This document shows positions 17,381-25,755 of a stretch of 38,680 nt of DNA, in pieces. Each line of letters starts with the position of its first letter. The stretch's first letter is position 1. The DNA is taken from NCBI GenBank assembly GCA_950054485.1, contig CATLPD010000007.1, positions 76,262 to 114,941 on the forward strand. The letters run 5' to 3'. The notes beneath the pieces are model-generated. The model searched no databases. It was not told the DNA's origin and was given only the letters and a program-made list of their open reading frames with translations. Made by a program: the position numbers and the translations under genes. This DNA comes from an uncultured Alphaproteobacteria bacterium (GTDB taxonomy: Bacteria; Pseudomonadota; Alphaproteobacteria; Micavibrionales; CSBR16-224).

Positions 17381-19390
17381 ATGTCTTTGAACACAGCCGA
17401 AAAACAACCCACACCGGAAGTCACTCATAAGGATATGGCGAACGCCATCCGCGCCCTGTCAATGGACGCCGTACAGCGTGCAAATTCAGGTCATCCCGGC
17501 ATGCCGATGGGTATGGCCGATATTGCAACCGTCCTTTTCACCAAATTTTTAAAGTTTGATCCCAGCACGCCTAAATGGGCCGATCGTGATCGCTTTATCC
17601 TGTCAAACGGTCATGGGTCAATGCTGCTGTATGCTGTTAATTATCTGACGGGATACGAAAATATCACACTTGATGAAATCAAGAACTTTCGCCAATTGCA
17701 CAGTAAAACACCGGGCCATCCCGAATATGATATCGAAAGCGGTATTGAAACAACAACCGGCCCGCTGGGTCAGGGGATTGCAAATGCCGTTGGTATGGCC
17801 CTTGCCGAACAGCTGATGTGCGCGCGTTTCGGATCAGATCTGGTTGATCATCATACCTATGTATTTGCAGGAGACGGCTGTTTGATGGAGGGTATAAGCC
17901 ACGAGGCATGCTCGCTGGCGGGTCACCTCAAGCTTGGCAAATTGATTGTGCTTTATGATGATAACAGTATTTCGATTGACGGTTCGACAGACCTGTCATT
18001 CAGCGAGGATGTCTTAAAACGCTTTGAATCTTACGGATGGGGTGTCAGCCGCATTGATGGCCATAACGAAGAACACATCACCAAAGCGATTGCCGAGGCC
18101 AAACTCGACAAAGACCGCCCAACACTGATTGCCTGCAAAACCAAAATCGGTTTCGGTGCCCCGACCAAAGAAGGAAGCTCGTCTTCGCACGGATCCCCGC
18201 TGGGTGATGACGAAATTAAAGGCACACGCGAAAATATCGGCTGGGGTTACGGCGCTTTTGAAATTCCTGACCATATCCTGAATGAATGGCGCGCTGCCGG
18301 ACGGGCAAATACCGAAACCCGCAAGGCATGGGAAGTGCGCCTTGATAGTGCGGATGACACCATTCGTTCACTGTGGCACACGATGAAAAGCCAAAATGTC
18401 GCGCCATTGATCGAAGGGCCAATCCGTGCCTTTAAAGAAAAAACATCAAAAGACAAACCCAAAGTCGCGACACGAAAAGCATCCGGACAAGTTCTGGAAC
18501 ACCTTATTCCGGCTGTGCCGCAAATGATTGGCGGATCTGCCGATCTGACAGGATCAAACCTGACGCTTGTGGACGGTATGGGCGGCATTACAGCCGATGA
18601 TTTTAACGGCCGCTATGTTTATTACGGTGTGCGCGAACATGCAATGGCTGCCATGATGAATGGTATGGCGTTGCATCGCAATGTGATCCCTTATTCAGGA
18701 ACATTCTTGAGCTTCACAGATTACTGCCGCCCGTCTATCCGACTATCGGCCTTGATGAAACAGCGTGTGATCTATGTCATGACGCATGATTCCATCGGCC
18801 TTGGCGAAGACGGCCCTACACACCAACCTGTTGAACATCTGGCAGCCCTGCGCGCAATGCCAAACGTCCATGTTTTCCGCCCATGCGATGCGGTTGAAAC
18901 AGCAGAGTGTTGGGAGCTGTCATTAAACGCAAAATCAACCCCCAGTATTCTGGCACTGACCCGTCAGGGCCTGCCCACATTGCGCACAGACCATACTGAC
19001 GAGAACCTCTGTGCCAAAGGTGCCTATATTCTATCTGACTGCGATAACCCGCAGGCTGTTATTCTGGCCACTGGGTCCGAAGTTGAACTAGCTATGGAGG
19101 CACAGAAAGAATTAAAAGAAGATGGTATCAACGTGCGCGTTGTCTCTGTTCCATCCTTCGAGCTGTTCTTTAAACAGGACCGCAAATACCGCACAAGCGT
19201 TCTGGGTGAAAACTTGCCAAAAGTCGCAATCGAGGCCGCATGTGGTTTTGGATGGGAGAAATTCATAGGCACCGACGGTATCTTTATCGGGATGAATGGC
19301 TTTGGCGATTCCGCGCCAGCCGAAGTCTTATACGAACATTTCGGCATTACATCTGATGCCGCCGTCAATGCTGTCAAAAAATTAATATAG
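17381..19390 (+). CDS. tkt: Transketolase
   Basis: Thiamine-diphosphate enzyme that moves two-carbon ketol units between sugar phosphates, linking the pentose phosphate pathway and glycolysis. The 669-residue length is standard. N-terminal landmarks are [14 protein letters not shown] and the TPP/Mg motif [18 protein letters not shown] through DDNSISIDG. The central domain has [18 protein letters not shown], with the conserved catalytic Glu, and [20 protein letters not shown]. The C-terminal domain has [20 protein letters not shown] lies 6-11 bases upstream of the ATG. gap follows 19 bases later, so tkt-gap is probably one transcript. Confidence 0.97.
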   Translation: MSLNTAEKQPTPEVTHKDMANAIRALSMDAVQRANSGHPGMPMGMADIATVLFTKFLKFDPSTPKWADRDRFILSNGHGSMLLYAVNYLTGYENITLDEIKNFRQLHSKTPGHPEYDIESGIETTTGPLGQGIANAVGMALAEQLMCARFGSDLVDHHTYVFAGDGCLMEGISHEACSLAGHLKLGKLIVLYDDNSISIDGSTDLSFSEDVLKRFESYGWGVSRIDGHNEEHITKAIAEAKLDKDRPTLIACKTKIGFGAPTKEGSSSSHGSPLGDDEIKGTRENIGWGYGAFEIPDHILNEWRAAGRANTETRKAWEVRLDSADDTIRSLWHTMKSQNVAPLIEGPIRAFKEKTSKDKPKVATRKASGQVLEHLIPAVPQMIGGSADLTGSNLTLVDGMGGITADDFNGRYVYYGVREHAMAAMMNGMALHRNVIPYSGTFLSFTDYCRPSIRLSALMKQRVIYVMTHDSIGLGEDGPTHQPVEHLAALRAMPNVHVFRPCDAVETAECWELSLNAKSTPSILALTRQGLPTLRTDHTDENLCAKGAYILSDCDNPQAVILATGSEVELAMEAQKELKEDGINVRVVSVPSFELFFKQDRKYRTSVLGENLPKVAIEAACGFGWEKFIGTDGIFIGMNGFGDSAPAEVLYEHFGITSDAAVNAVKKLI

Positions 19391-19409
19391 AAAAACAAAG
19401 GATATTATC

Positions 19410-20414
19410 ATGACTGTAAAAGTTGCAATTAACGGATTTGGCCGTATCGGACGTTTGATCTTGCGCGCGATTTATGAATCGGGCCGCAAGGATATCGAGG
19501 TTGTCACCATTAACGACCTGTCAGATACAAAAACGAATGCGCACCTGCTGGAATATGATTCAGTGCATGGGCGTTTCCCGTCAGATGTGAAAGTCGATGG
19601 CAACTATCTGGTGATCGATGGGCATAAGATTTTGTGTACGCAAGAACGCGACCCTGCCAATCTGCCGCACGCCGAACATAAAATTGACATCGCGATGGAA
19701 TGTACGGGCATTTTCCGCGATCAGGAGGGCGCAGGGAAACATATCAAAGCCGGCGCAAGAAAGGTTCTGATTTCTGCCCCGGGTGATGGCGAAGATTTCA
19801 CCGTTGTCTATGGTGTCAATGACGATCAATTGACAGCTGATCATAAAATCGTATCGAACGCATCATGTACAACAAACTGTCTGGCTCCTGTTGCCTATGT
19901 TTTGAATAACGCAATTGGTATCGAGCGTGGCTTCATGACAACCATTCACAGTTATACAGGCGATCAGCAACTGGTTGACAGCAACCACAAGGATCTGCAT
20001 CGTGCCCGCGCAGGCGCTTTGAACATGATCCCGACCTCAACAGGTGCCGCCAAAGCTGTTGGCAAGGTCCTGCCCGAATTAAACGGCAAGCTGGATGGCG
20101 TTTCGATGCGCGTACCAACCCCAAACGTATCGGTTGTCGATCTGAAATTTGTGGCCAGTCGCGCAACATCCGTTGAAGAAATTCAGGATGCGATTAAAAA
20201 GGCTGCCGATGGCGAGCTCAAAGGTATCTTGGGATGCTATGACGAGCCGCTGGTCTCGTCTGATTTTAACCATGACCCACGGTCTTCCATCTTTGCTTTG
20301 AACGAAACCAAAGTCATGGACGGCACGCTTGTTCGAATTCTCAGCTGGTATGATAACGAATGGGGTTTTTCAAACCGTATGGCTGATACTGCTGTTAAGC
20401 TCGCCAACCTATAA
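19410..20414 (+). CDS. gap: Glyceraldehyde-3-phosphate dehydrogenase
   Basis: Oxidises glyceraldehyde 3-phosphate to 1,3-bisphosphoglycerate. It has 334 residues. The Rossmann opening [15 protein letters not shown] is followed by VVTINDLSD, whose Asp favours NAD over NADP. The active site is Cys153 in [12 protein letters not shown], with the conserved His in the later [10 protein letters not shown] region nearby. The C-terminal [12 protein letters not shown] is universal. AAAGGA lies before the ATG. It follows tkt by 19 bases. The order tkt-gap (often with pgk and fba) is common in alphaproteobacteria; here fba is close but separated by two small genes. Confidence 0.97.
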   Translation: MTVKVAINGFGRIGRLILRAIYESGRKDIEVVTINDLSDTKTNAHLLEYDSVHGRFPSDVKVDGNYLVIDGHKILCTQERDPANLPHAEHKIDIAMECTGIFRDQEGAGKHIKAGARKVLISAPGDGEDFTVVYGVNDDQLTADHKIVSNASCTTNCLAPVAYVLNNAIGIERGFMTTIHSYTGDQQLVDSNHKDLHRARAGALNMIPTSTGAAKAVGKVLPELNGKLDGVSMRVPTPNVSVVDLKFVASRATSVEEIQDAIKKAADGELKGILGCYDEPLVSSDFNHDPRSSIFALNETKVMDGTLVRILSWYDNEWGFSNRMADTAVKLANL

Positions 20415-20422
20415 TTATGTAA

Positions 20423-20451
20423 TTGACAGGCGGTGTTTATTTTCATATCAT
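20423..20451 (+). promoter_or_regulatory. Strong sigma-70-type promoter after gap
   Basis: A consensus TTGACA (20423-20428), 17 bases, TATCAT (20446-20451). TTTGGAG and ATG follow, so the small membrane protein gene has its own strong promoter. Confidence 0.75.
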
Positions 20452-20482
20452 TGCTCCGAATCAACTATTTGGAGTATCTAAT

Positions 20483-21022
20483 ATGTCTAGCCTAGAAAGA
20501 GAAATTGAATCGTTCCTGTCAGCGTCTAAACCTAAAGGGAGCAGCGGCGCAAAGGGCGTTGTTGTTTTTACAGTTATGATGGGGCTGACAGTTAATGCCG
20601 GCGTCATTGCCGCGGGTGCTTTCTTGGCTACATTCGCCGCGACACCGGTCGCACTAGGCGTGGCTGGTGTTGCCATAGTCGACGGCGCGTTCGGCGCTGT
20701 CAAAACTGTGATTGACGGCGGAAAGATGACTAAAGTCGCCCAGCAATCATACGATATCGATGATTTCAATGAAAAATTAAAACCCCTGCAAGAAAAGTCC
20801 AAAGGCTTTTTGAAAAACGCCTTTAAAACAGCTCTAAGTGTTGGCGCTTTGACCGCTGGGGTCATGACATGGCCATTGGCAACAGGTTTTCTTCTAACCA
20901 GTGCCTCTGCCCTTGCCATCGGCGGTGGTGTTCTAGGAACAATTACACACTCTATAAAAACCACCTCTTCCGGTTTGGACGCTTTGGCCAAGACACACAA
21001 AACTAAGCCAAGTCCTAACTGA
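20483..21022 (+). CDS. Hypothetical membrane protein, Ala/Gly-rich
   Basis: Unrecognised 179-residue protein. The ATG at 20483 is chosen because TTTGGAG lies 9-15 bases upstream and the promoter sits before it; a longer reading would start inside the promoter. There are two long hydrophobic stretches: about residues 24-70 (VVVFTVMMGLTVNAGVIAAG, then FLATFAATPVALGVAGVA) and about 117-150 (ALSVGALTAGVMTWPLATGF). These are separated by a charged segment (DDFNEKLKPLQEKSK) and look like paired membrane hairpins. Both tails are polar. A consensus promoter and a strong terminator make it a single-gene unit, probably well expressed. Function unknown. Confidence 0.6.
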   Translation: MSSLEREIESFLSASKPKGSSGAKGVVVFTVMMGLTVNAGVIAAGAFLATFAATPVALGVAGVAIVDGAFGAVKTVIDGGKMTKVAQQSYDIDDFNEKLKPLQEKSKGFLKNAFKTALSVGALTAGVMTWPLATGFLLTSASALAIGGGVLGTITHSIKTTSSGLDALAKTHKTKPSPN

Positions 21023-21047
21023 GTCTAAGAGGCTAAATGATATTTTA

Positions 21048-21072
21048 AACCCGCCTTGATGGCGGGTTTTTT
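21048..21072 (+). terminator. Intrinsic terminator between convergent genes
   Basis: AACCCGCC (21048-21055), loop TTGAT, GGCGGGTT (21061-21068), then TTTT. A perfect 8-bp stem; its end abuts the stop codon of the convergent minus-strand gene. Confidence 0.92.
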
Positions 21073-21379
21073 ATGATAGTGGCGATGGTTTTGAATATCT
21101 GAAAAAATCTGCAACCTGACGGGTATAATGGACACTTCTAATTTCGATCAGTTCCAGATCGGTTGGGTTGCAAGCTGTGTCATTGCATAAATTATCCTCC
21201 ACACGATCCAGTACAACTGTATAACTACTGTGCGCATTAAAGATGTTCCCAAGAATATGTGGCGGTAACCTCACTTTTGGGTCCTGCTTGATCTGATTGA
21301 TTTCAGACAATAGACTTTCATGGGCAGATGTATGTTCTGCTTTAAGTATTTGAATATCATCCAGAGTATATGTTTTCAT
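21071..21379 (-). CDS. Small hypothetical soluble protein
   Basis: Unrecognised 102-residue protein. The start is the ATG at 21379 (MKTYTLDDIQ), preceded by AAAGGGAATATTTAAG; a longer reading adds 15 residues without an RBS. It has no signal or membrane segments. The composition suggests helices (ILKAEHTSAHESLLSEINQI). Two cysteines lie close together in NLCNDTACNP. It is divergent from the class I aldolase gene and convergent with the preceding membrane protein. No function can be proposed. Confidence 0.5.
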   Translation of the reverse strand: MKTYTLDDIQILKAEHTSAHESLLSEINQIKQDPKVRLPPHILGNIFNAHSSYTVVLDRVEDNLCNDTACNPTDLELIEIRSVHYTRQVADFFRYSKPSPLS

Positions 21380-21502
21380 CTTAAATATTCCCTTTAAAAA
21401 GACTGATCTTACACTCGCTTTCAAGTTATGTCAAATATATTTTGATTGATAAATGCCGCTATTCTTTGCATCCTATTAAAAATTGAAAAAAGGAAGGTTT
21501 CT

Positions 21503-22432
21503 ATGCGCGTTACACAAAAAGTCAAAAAAATCCTGAGTTATTACGAAAGTGATAACCCGGGCACAAAGTCGAACCTATGCCGTATGATGATGGAAGGCAA
21601 ATTGTCAGGCACAGGAAAGATGGTTATTCTGCCCGTCGATCAGGGGTTCGAGCACGGACCGGCACGCAGTTTTGCTTCAAACCACCATGCCTATGATCCG
21701 CATTACCATTATAAACTGGCTGTAAACTCGGGTTGTAGTGCCTATGCAGCCCCTCTTGGCGCGCTCGAGGCTGGCGCGGACACATTTGCAGGCGCCATAC
21801 CGACCATTTTAAAGGTGAACAGTTCGAACTCTCTGGTTGATGCCAAAGATCAGGCCATCACCGGCAGTGTTGCCGATGCCCTGCGTCTTGGCTGTTCGGC
21901 GATCGGTTTTACGATTTACCCCGGCTCCGACGACATGCTGGAGCAAATGGAAGAAATCAAGGAAATGTCGGAAGAAGCCAAACATTTCGGTCTGCCGACT
22001 GTGATGTGGGCCTATGTTCGCGGTCCGAACATCTCGAAGAAAGGCGAAACGGGTATTGATACCATTGCCTATGCCGCACATATGGCGTGCCTGATGGGCG
22101 CACATATCGTCAAAGTGAAATTACCCGATGATCATGTCGAACAGGAAGAAGCGAAAAAGGTCTTTAAAGAGCATAATATTTCGACTAAAACACAGGCCGA
22201 ACGTGTTCGCCATGTTGTCAAAAGCTGCTTTAACGGTCGCCGCATTGTTGTATTCTCAGGCGGTGGTAAGAAAGACGATAAAGATGTTCTGCAAGACGCG
22301 CGCGATATTTATAACGGCGGCGGAAACGGGTCGATCATCGGCCGCAATTCATTCCAGCGTCCATTTGAAAGCGGTGTAAAACTGCTGTCTGACATCATGC
22401 ACATCTACAAGGGCGGCGGTAAACAAGCTTGA
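21503..22432 (+). CDS. fbaB: Class I fructose-bisphosphate aldolase (DhnA/FbaB type)
   Basis: Cleaves fructose 1,6-bisphosphate to triose phosphates through a Schiff base, without metal. The ATG at 21503, after AGGAAGG, gives 309 residues; a longer 328-residue reading starts in the promoter region. The family opening MVILPVDQGFEHGPARSF is present. The Schiff-base lysine lies in AHIVKVKLPDDH (Lys204 or Lys206), corresponding to VKQK in E. coli FbaB. The phosphate-binding C-terminal part has VVFSGGGKKDD and GNGSIIGRNSFQR. The stop overlaps the start of the TauE-type permease gene by a TTGA junction. It complements gap and tkt nearby in central carbon flow. Confidence 0.92.
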   Translation: MRVTQKVKKILSYYESDNPGTKSNLCRMMMEGKLSGTGKMVILPVDQGFEHGPARSFASNHHAYDPHYHYKLAVNSGCSAYAAPLGALEAGADTFAGAIPTILKVNSSNSLVDAKDQAITGSVADALRLGCSAIGFTIYPGSDDMLEQMEEIKEMSEEAKHFGLPTVMWAYVRGPNISKKGETGIDTIAYAAHMACLMGAHIVKVKLPDDHVEQEEAKKVFKEHNISTKTQAERVRHVVKSCFNGRRIVVFSGGGKKDDKDVLQDARDIYNGGGNGSIIGRNSFQRPFESGVKLLSDIMHIYKGGGKQA

Positions 22433-23193
22433 CGCTCTTCGCGCTCCTTTTTATTTTTCTGGCAGCCGCGATCGGCCAGACTTTTGGAGTCATGTTTGGC
22501 GGCGGCGGCTTTTTTGTTCAGCCCGCCCTGCTTGCGGCAGGGGTCGAAGCCAAACAGGCGATTGCCAATGATATTGCGTCGGCAGCCTTATGTAGCGTAG
22601 CCTTCTTGCTGACGACAAAAACCCATTCAGCGCATATCCGCGCGGCGAGTATGCGATTTGCCCCCGGGCTTGTCATCGGCGCCGTTATCGGAAGCTATGC
22701 CATGACCCGTATGCCGGAATCCGTTGTGAAATGGATTATTCTGGGGGTCTGTACATTGGGTTTTTTATATATTGCGACCCACTTCAGAAAAAAAAGCCAA
22801 ATTCACCGCGATATATCGTTTAAGCATTGGAAAATTGCGCTGCCTGTCGCGGGGCTTGTTCTGGGCCTTTACGAGGGGTTTATCGGTGCGGGCGGCGGCA
22901 TTCTGATTATCATGACACTATCTTATATCATGCGAAACGACATGAAATCGATTATAAGTATGGCGAATTGGTGCAGCCTTTTCAGTCTTTCAGCCGCCGG
23001 AATAAACTATGGCATCCAAGGGTATCTCGATTGGCAATTGATGGCGGCCTTGGTCCCGGGCTGCTTATGTGCAGGCTTTATGGGGGCGAAAATTACCGAC
23101 TATGTGTCCGAAGGCAACCTGCGCCGTGTTTATATTATTGTACTCAGCCTTTTATTGTCTTATCTGCTGATTAAAAACCTGATGGCGATCTAA
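22429..23193 (+). CDS. TauE/SafE-family membrane permease
   Basis: A 254-residue inner-membrane protein with roughly eight hydrophobic segments and the two internal repeats of the TauE/SafE (DUF81) family: GVMFGGGGFFVQPALLAAG near residues 20-38 and GLYEGFIGAGGGILIIMTL near 143-161. The family exports sulfite, sulfonates or related anions; the substrate here is unknown. The start is a TTG at 22429 overlapping the fba stop, with a GGGCGGCGG run upstream, implying coupling to fba. It is convergent with rplS and ends before a shared terminator. Confidence 0.85.
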   Translation: MTLFALLFIFLAAAIGQTFGVMFGGGGFFVQPALLAAGVEAKQAIANDIASAALCSVAFLLTTKTHSAHIRAASMRFAPGLVIGAVIGSYAMTRMPESVVKWIILGVCTLGFLYIATHFRKKSQIHRDISFKHWKIALPVAGLVLGLYEGFIGAGGGILIIMTLSYIMRNDMKSIISMANWCSLFSLSAAGINYGIQGYLDWQLMAALVPGCLCAGFMGAKITDYVSEGNLRRVYIIVLSLLLSYLLIKNLMAI

Positions 23194-23200
23194 GGCATAA

Positions 23201-23227
23201 AAAAGCCCGCCATAAAGACGGGCTTTT
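23201..23227. terminator. Bidirectional terminator between the permease gene and rplS
   Basis: AAAAGCCCG (23201-23209), 9-base loop, CGGGCTTTT (23219-23227). A-runs and T-runs on both sides serve transcription from either direction. Confidence 0.9.
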
Positions 23228-23244
23228 GGTAAATTCTGAATTAA

Positions 23245-23694
23245 TCAGCCTGCAGCGACCTTTTTCTCTGGTGCTTTTGCTGCCTTAGCTGATTTTGTTT
23301 TCTTGGCTTTTGTGTCAGTCTTGTTCAAACCGTGACCCGTTGTACGTTCTGCGATACGTGCAGACTTACCACGACGGTTGCGCAAGTAATACAATTTCGA
23401 ACGGCGCACGTCACCGCGGCGGACCAGTTCGATAGATTCGATTTTCGGGCTGAACAGTGGGAATACACGCTCCACACCTTCACCATAGCTGATTTTACGC
23501 ACTGTAAATGTCTGGTTCAGCGCTTTGCCGCCCTTTGCGATACATACGCCTTCATAGGCCTGGATACGCTCGCGCGTGCCTTCAACAACGCGTACGTTCA
23601 CACGCACTGTGTCACCAGGGTTAAAATCAGGGATGTTTTTTTCAGTTGTCAGCTTTTCAATCTGCTGCTGTTCGTATTTTTCAATCTCGTTCAT
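23245..23694 (-). CDS. rplS: Ribosomal protein L19
   Basis: Large-subunit protein at the 30S-50S interface. The ATG at 23694 is preferred because AAAAGG lies about 10 bases upstream and it gives the usual N-terminus ([15 protein letters not shown]); an in-frame ATG at 23715 would add seven residues. There are 149 residues, longer than the common 115-130. Core motifs are [20 protein letters not shown] and [24 protein letters not shown]. The last 40 residues form a Lys/Ala-rich tail ([15 protein letters not shown]), common in alphaproteobacteria. It is separated from trmD by a 218-base leader. Confidence 0.95.
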   Translation of the reverse strand: MNEIEKYEQQQIEKLTTEKNIPDFNPGDTVRVNVRVVEGTRERIQAYEGVCIAKGGKALNQTFTVRKISYGEGVERVFPLFSPKIESIELVRRGDVRRSKLYYLRNRRGKSARIAERTTGHGLNKTDTKAKKTKSAKAAKAPEKKVAAG

Positions 23695-23912
23695 GGTCTT
23701 ATACCTTTTGTTCATCGGAACCCGAAAATCGAAAGCAAATCCTGTATCTGCCCCGGCGGTTCCTGTTTCTTTTTAACCGTATAATGGCCTATTGTTTTTA
23801 GGACTTTGAAGACATCGTGGCATAAGCCCGTATGTCAAAAATCCTTTTGACCTTCATTATTATGGGTGTTTTACCCTAAAAAGCCGTTAAGATGCAAGTT
23901 ATTTTTAGCATT
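23695..23912 (-). promoter_or_regulatory. Intergenic leader between trmD and rplS
   Basis: No gene seen. On the minus strand there is a small hairpin GGGT-AAAAC-ACCC just after trmD and a consensus -35 box TTGACA further on, without a convincing -10. rplS may therefore have its own promoter in addition to read-through. Confidence 0.3.
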
Positions 23913-24617
23913 TCAGCCATTATTTTCATATTTTTGCCACATATCGGGGCGATTTTCTCGGGTCAGCGCTTCTGCCTCGCATTTGCGCCATTCATCTATG
24001 TTTTTGTGATGTCCGGATGACAGGACATCCGGCACAGATAATTCAGATCCATCCGGCGCGCTCCAAACTGCTGGGCGCGTATAATGCGGATGTTCCAAAA
24101 GTCCATTTTCATGGCTTTCATTGAGGGTTGTTTCATCATTTCCAACGGCACCATCCAACAACCTGACACACGAATCGATCAGGACCATCGCCCCCAATTC
24201 CCCACCTGAAAGCACATAATCGCCGATCGAGATTTCCTCAAATTCGTAATGATCCAGAACGCGCTGATCCACACCTTCGTATCGGCCACACAAAATCGTA
24301 AGGTTTTCTTCAGATGACAATTCACGTGCCAGTTTCTGGTTCAAAACCTTGCCGCGCGGCGACATATAGATCATACGTCCGCGGGGTTGAATGCTTTCTA
24401 CAGCATCACTGATGATATCCGCTTTCATGACCATCCCCGCACCCCCGCCAAAGGGCGTATCATCAACGGTTTTATAGTTATCTTTGGCAAAATCGCGGAT
24501 ATTGACGGCATTCACAGACCATAGACCGTTTTCAAGGGCGCGGCCTGTAATGCCGTCATTTAAAGCGCCCGGAAACATGTCGGGAAACAACGTCAATATA
24601 TTCACGTTAAAAACCAT
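23913..24617 (-). CDS. trmD: tRNA (guanine-N1)-methyltransferase TrmD
   Basis: Methylates G37 of tRNAs reading CNN codons, preventing +1 frameshifting. It has 234 residues. SPOUT-family trefoil-knot motifs are present: LCGRYEGVDQRV (109-120) and SIGDYVLSGGELGAM (130-144), which bind S-adenosylmethionine. The N-terminal TLFPDMFPGALNDGI is typical. HYTRPAVWSAPDG is the tRNA-binding linker segment. The start overlaps the rimM stop (TGATG), showing translational coupling in the conserved rpsP-rimM-trmD-rplS order. Confidence 0.97.
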   Translation of the reverse strand: MVFNVNILTLFPDMFPGALNDGITGRALENGLWSVNAVNIRDFAKDNYKTVDDTPFGGGAGMVMKADIISDAVESIQPRGRMIYMSPRGKVLNQKLARELSSEENLTILCGRYEGVDQRVLDHYEFEEISIGDYVLSGGELGAMVLIDSCVRLLDGAVGNDETTLNESHENGLLEHPHYTRPAVWSAPDGSELSVPDVLSSGHHKNIDEWRKCEAEALTRENRPDMWQKYENNG

Positions 24618-25117
24618 CAGTCATACAGCTCCAGCAGGCCGTTCGGGATGGCAACCGAAATCACATTATCCTGAACATTCAAAATCGTATCGGCGGTATA
24701 GGGCAGATAAAAATTCTTTGCGCCCTGACGCTGAATTTCCAACAAATCGCTGGCGCCGAAATTTTGCACCGCGATTACTTTGCCGATTTCTTTTTCATTT
24801 TCATGCACCATCATGCCGATCATATCGACGTGATAGATTTCACCCTCTTCAACTTCGGGCAGGTGTTCGCGCTCGATATAGAGCTTTGTGCGTTTCAGTT
24901 TTTCGGCATCTTCGCGATTATCAACCCCCTCCAGCCACGTCAGGTAAGCATTTTTGTGCGGCTTCAGACCGTCAAAATGAAATGCGCGCGTGCCCTTTTC
25001 GTCCGTGACATGATCTGACAGCAACAATTCGGGATTCTCGGCAAAAGATCGCACAACCAGTTGCCCCTTTACGCCGTGAACGTTCGAGATTTCACCAATG
25101 CAGATTTTTTTAGACAT
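24617..25117 (-). CDS. rimM: Ribosome maturation factor RimM
   Basis: Assists 30S maturation by binding S19 and the 3' head domain of 16S rRNA. At 166 residues it has the N-terminal RimM barrel (ICIGEISNVHGVKGQLVVRS) and a C-terminal PRC-barrel (GEIYHVDMIGMMVHENEKEIG). FYLPYTADTILNVQDN is the typical C-terminal pattern. It overlaps trmD by one base. A 65-bp palindromic repeat separates it from rpsP upstream. Confidence 0.95.
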   Translation of the reverse strand: MSKKICIGEISNVHGVKGQLVVRSFAENPELLLSDHVTDEKGTRAFHFDGLKPHKNAYLTWLEGVDNREDAEKLKRTKLYIEREHLPEVEEGEIYHVDMIGMMVHENEKEIGKVIAVQNFGASDLLEIQRQGAKNFYLPYTADTILNVQDNVISVAIPNGLLELYD

Positions 25118-25134
25118 TTTTACATCCTAAAAAA

Positions 25135-25199
25135 GTCATCCCGGCATAACGCCGGGACCCAGTTTCAAAATTCCGGATTCCGGCATGCGCCGGAATGAC
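25135..25199. repeat. Alphaproteobacterial-type palindromic element (RPE/REP-like) between rpsP and rimM
   Basis: Outer arms GTCAT...ATGAC enclose two GC-rich hairpins: CCCGGC-ATAAC-GCCGGG... (about 25141-25156) and TTCCGGC-ATGC-GCCGGAA (about 25178-25196). The two halves are imperfect inverted copies of each other. The layout GTCATYCC-hairpin-CCAG...TTCCGGATTCC-hairpin-GGAATGAC matches a widespread intergenic repeat of alphaproteobacterial genomes, which translates as V-I-P-A-H-A-G-I or similar when read through. Only one copy occurs in this window. Confidence 0.8.
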
Positions 25200-25206
25200 A
25201 TTTATA

Positions 25207-25710
25207 TTATTCTGCTGCTTTTTCTTCTTCAGCAGGTGCCTCAGCCGCAGCTTCTTCAGCTTTCGCCTCATCAGCAGGTGCCTCGGCAGTTGCTTCCTCA
25301 GCCGGAGCGGCATCTTCTGCAGGGGCTTCTTCCGCTGGTGCAGCGGCAGCTTCCTTGGCAGCTTCTTCAGCAGCTTTTTTCTTCTCGGCTTTTTCTTCCA
25401 AGCGCATCTTTGTCTTTTCAGACTGTTCGGCTTTTTGTGGGTTGTTGTGTGTTTTCTTGTCTGCAATACCAGCGTCAGCCAGGAACATTTCAACGCGGCG
25501 TGTTGGCTGTGCGCCTTCACCCAACCAGTATTTTACGCGATCTGTAACCAGTTGAACGCGGTTTTCGTCACCTTTCGGCAGCATCGGGTTGTATGAACCG
25601 ATACGTTCGATGTAACGACCGTCACGTGGTGCGCGTTCATCCGCAACTACGATACGGTAATAAGGGCGTTTTTTTGCACCGCCGCGTGCCAAACGAATTT
25701 TAACTGCCAT
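25207..25710 (-). CDS. rpsP: Ribosomal protein S16 with a long acidic Ala/Glu tail
   Basis: Small-subunit assembly protein. Residues 1-85 are the canonical S16 core ([20 protein letters not shown], then [20 protein letters not shown]). Residues about 86-167 are an extension: first Lys/Glu-rich helix ([17 protein letters not shown]), then repeated Ala-Pro-Ala-Glu-Glu units. Core S16 is usually 80-90 residues, so the protein is about twice normal length. Such tails are known in alphaproteobacterial S16; their role is unclear. It is first in the rpsP-rimM-trmD-rplS block and lies 45 bases downstream of ffh. The RBS is AAGGAGAAAG. Confidence 0.95.
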   Translation of the reverse strand: MAVKIRLARGGAKKRPYYRIVVADERAPRDGRYIERIGSYNPMLPKGDENRVQLVTDRVKYWLGEGAQPTRRVEMFLADAGIADKKTHNNPQKAEQSEKTKMRLEEKAEKKKAAEEAAKEAAAAPAEEAPAEDAAPAEEATAEAPADEAKAEEAAAEAPAEEEKAAE

Positions 25711-25755
25711 TTTCTTTCTCCTTGGTTTAGTTGTTTTCGTTGTTTCTTTTAATAA

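Noticed and set aside
25110-25520. Lys/Leu-rich reading frame on the minus strand overlapping rpsP
   Set aside because: It is an alternate frame of the rpsP Ala/Glu tail that then reads through the palindromic repeat; no RBS and no family features.
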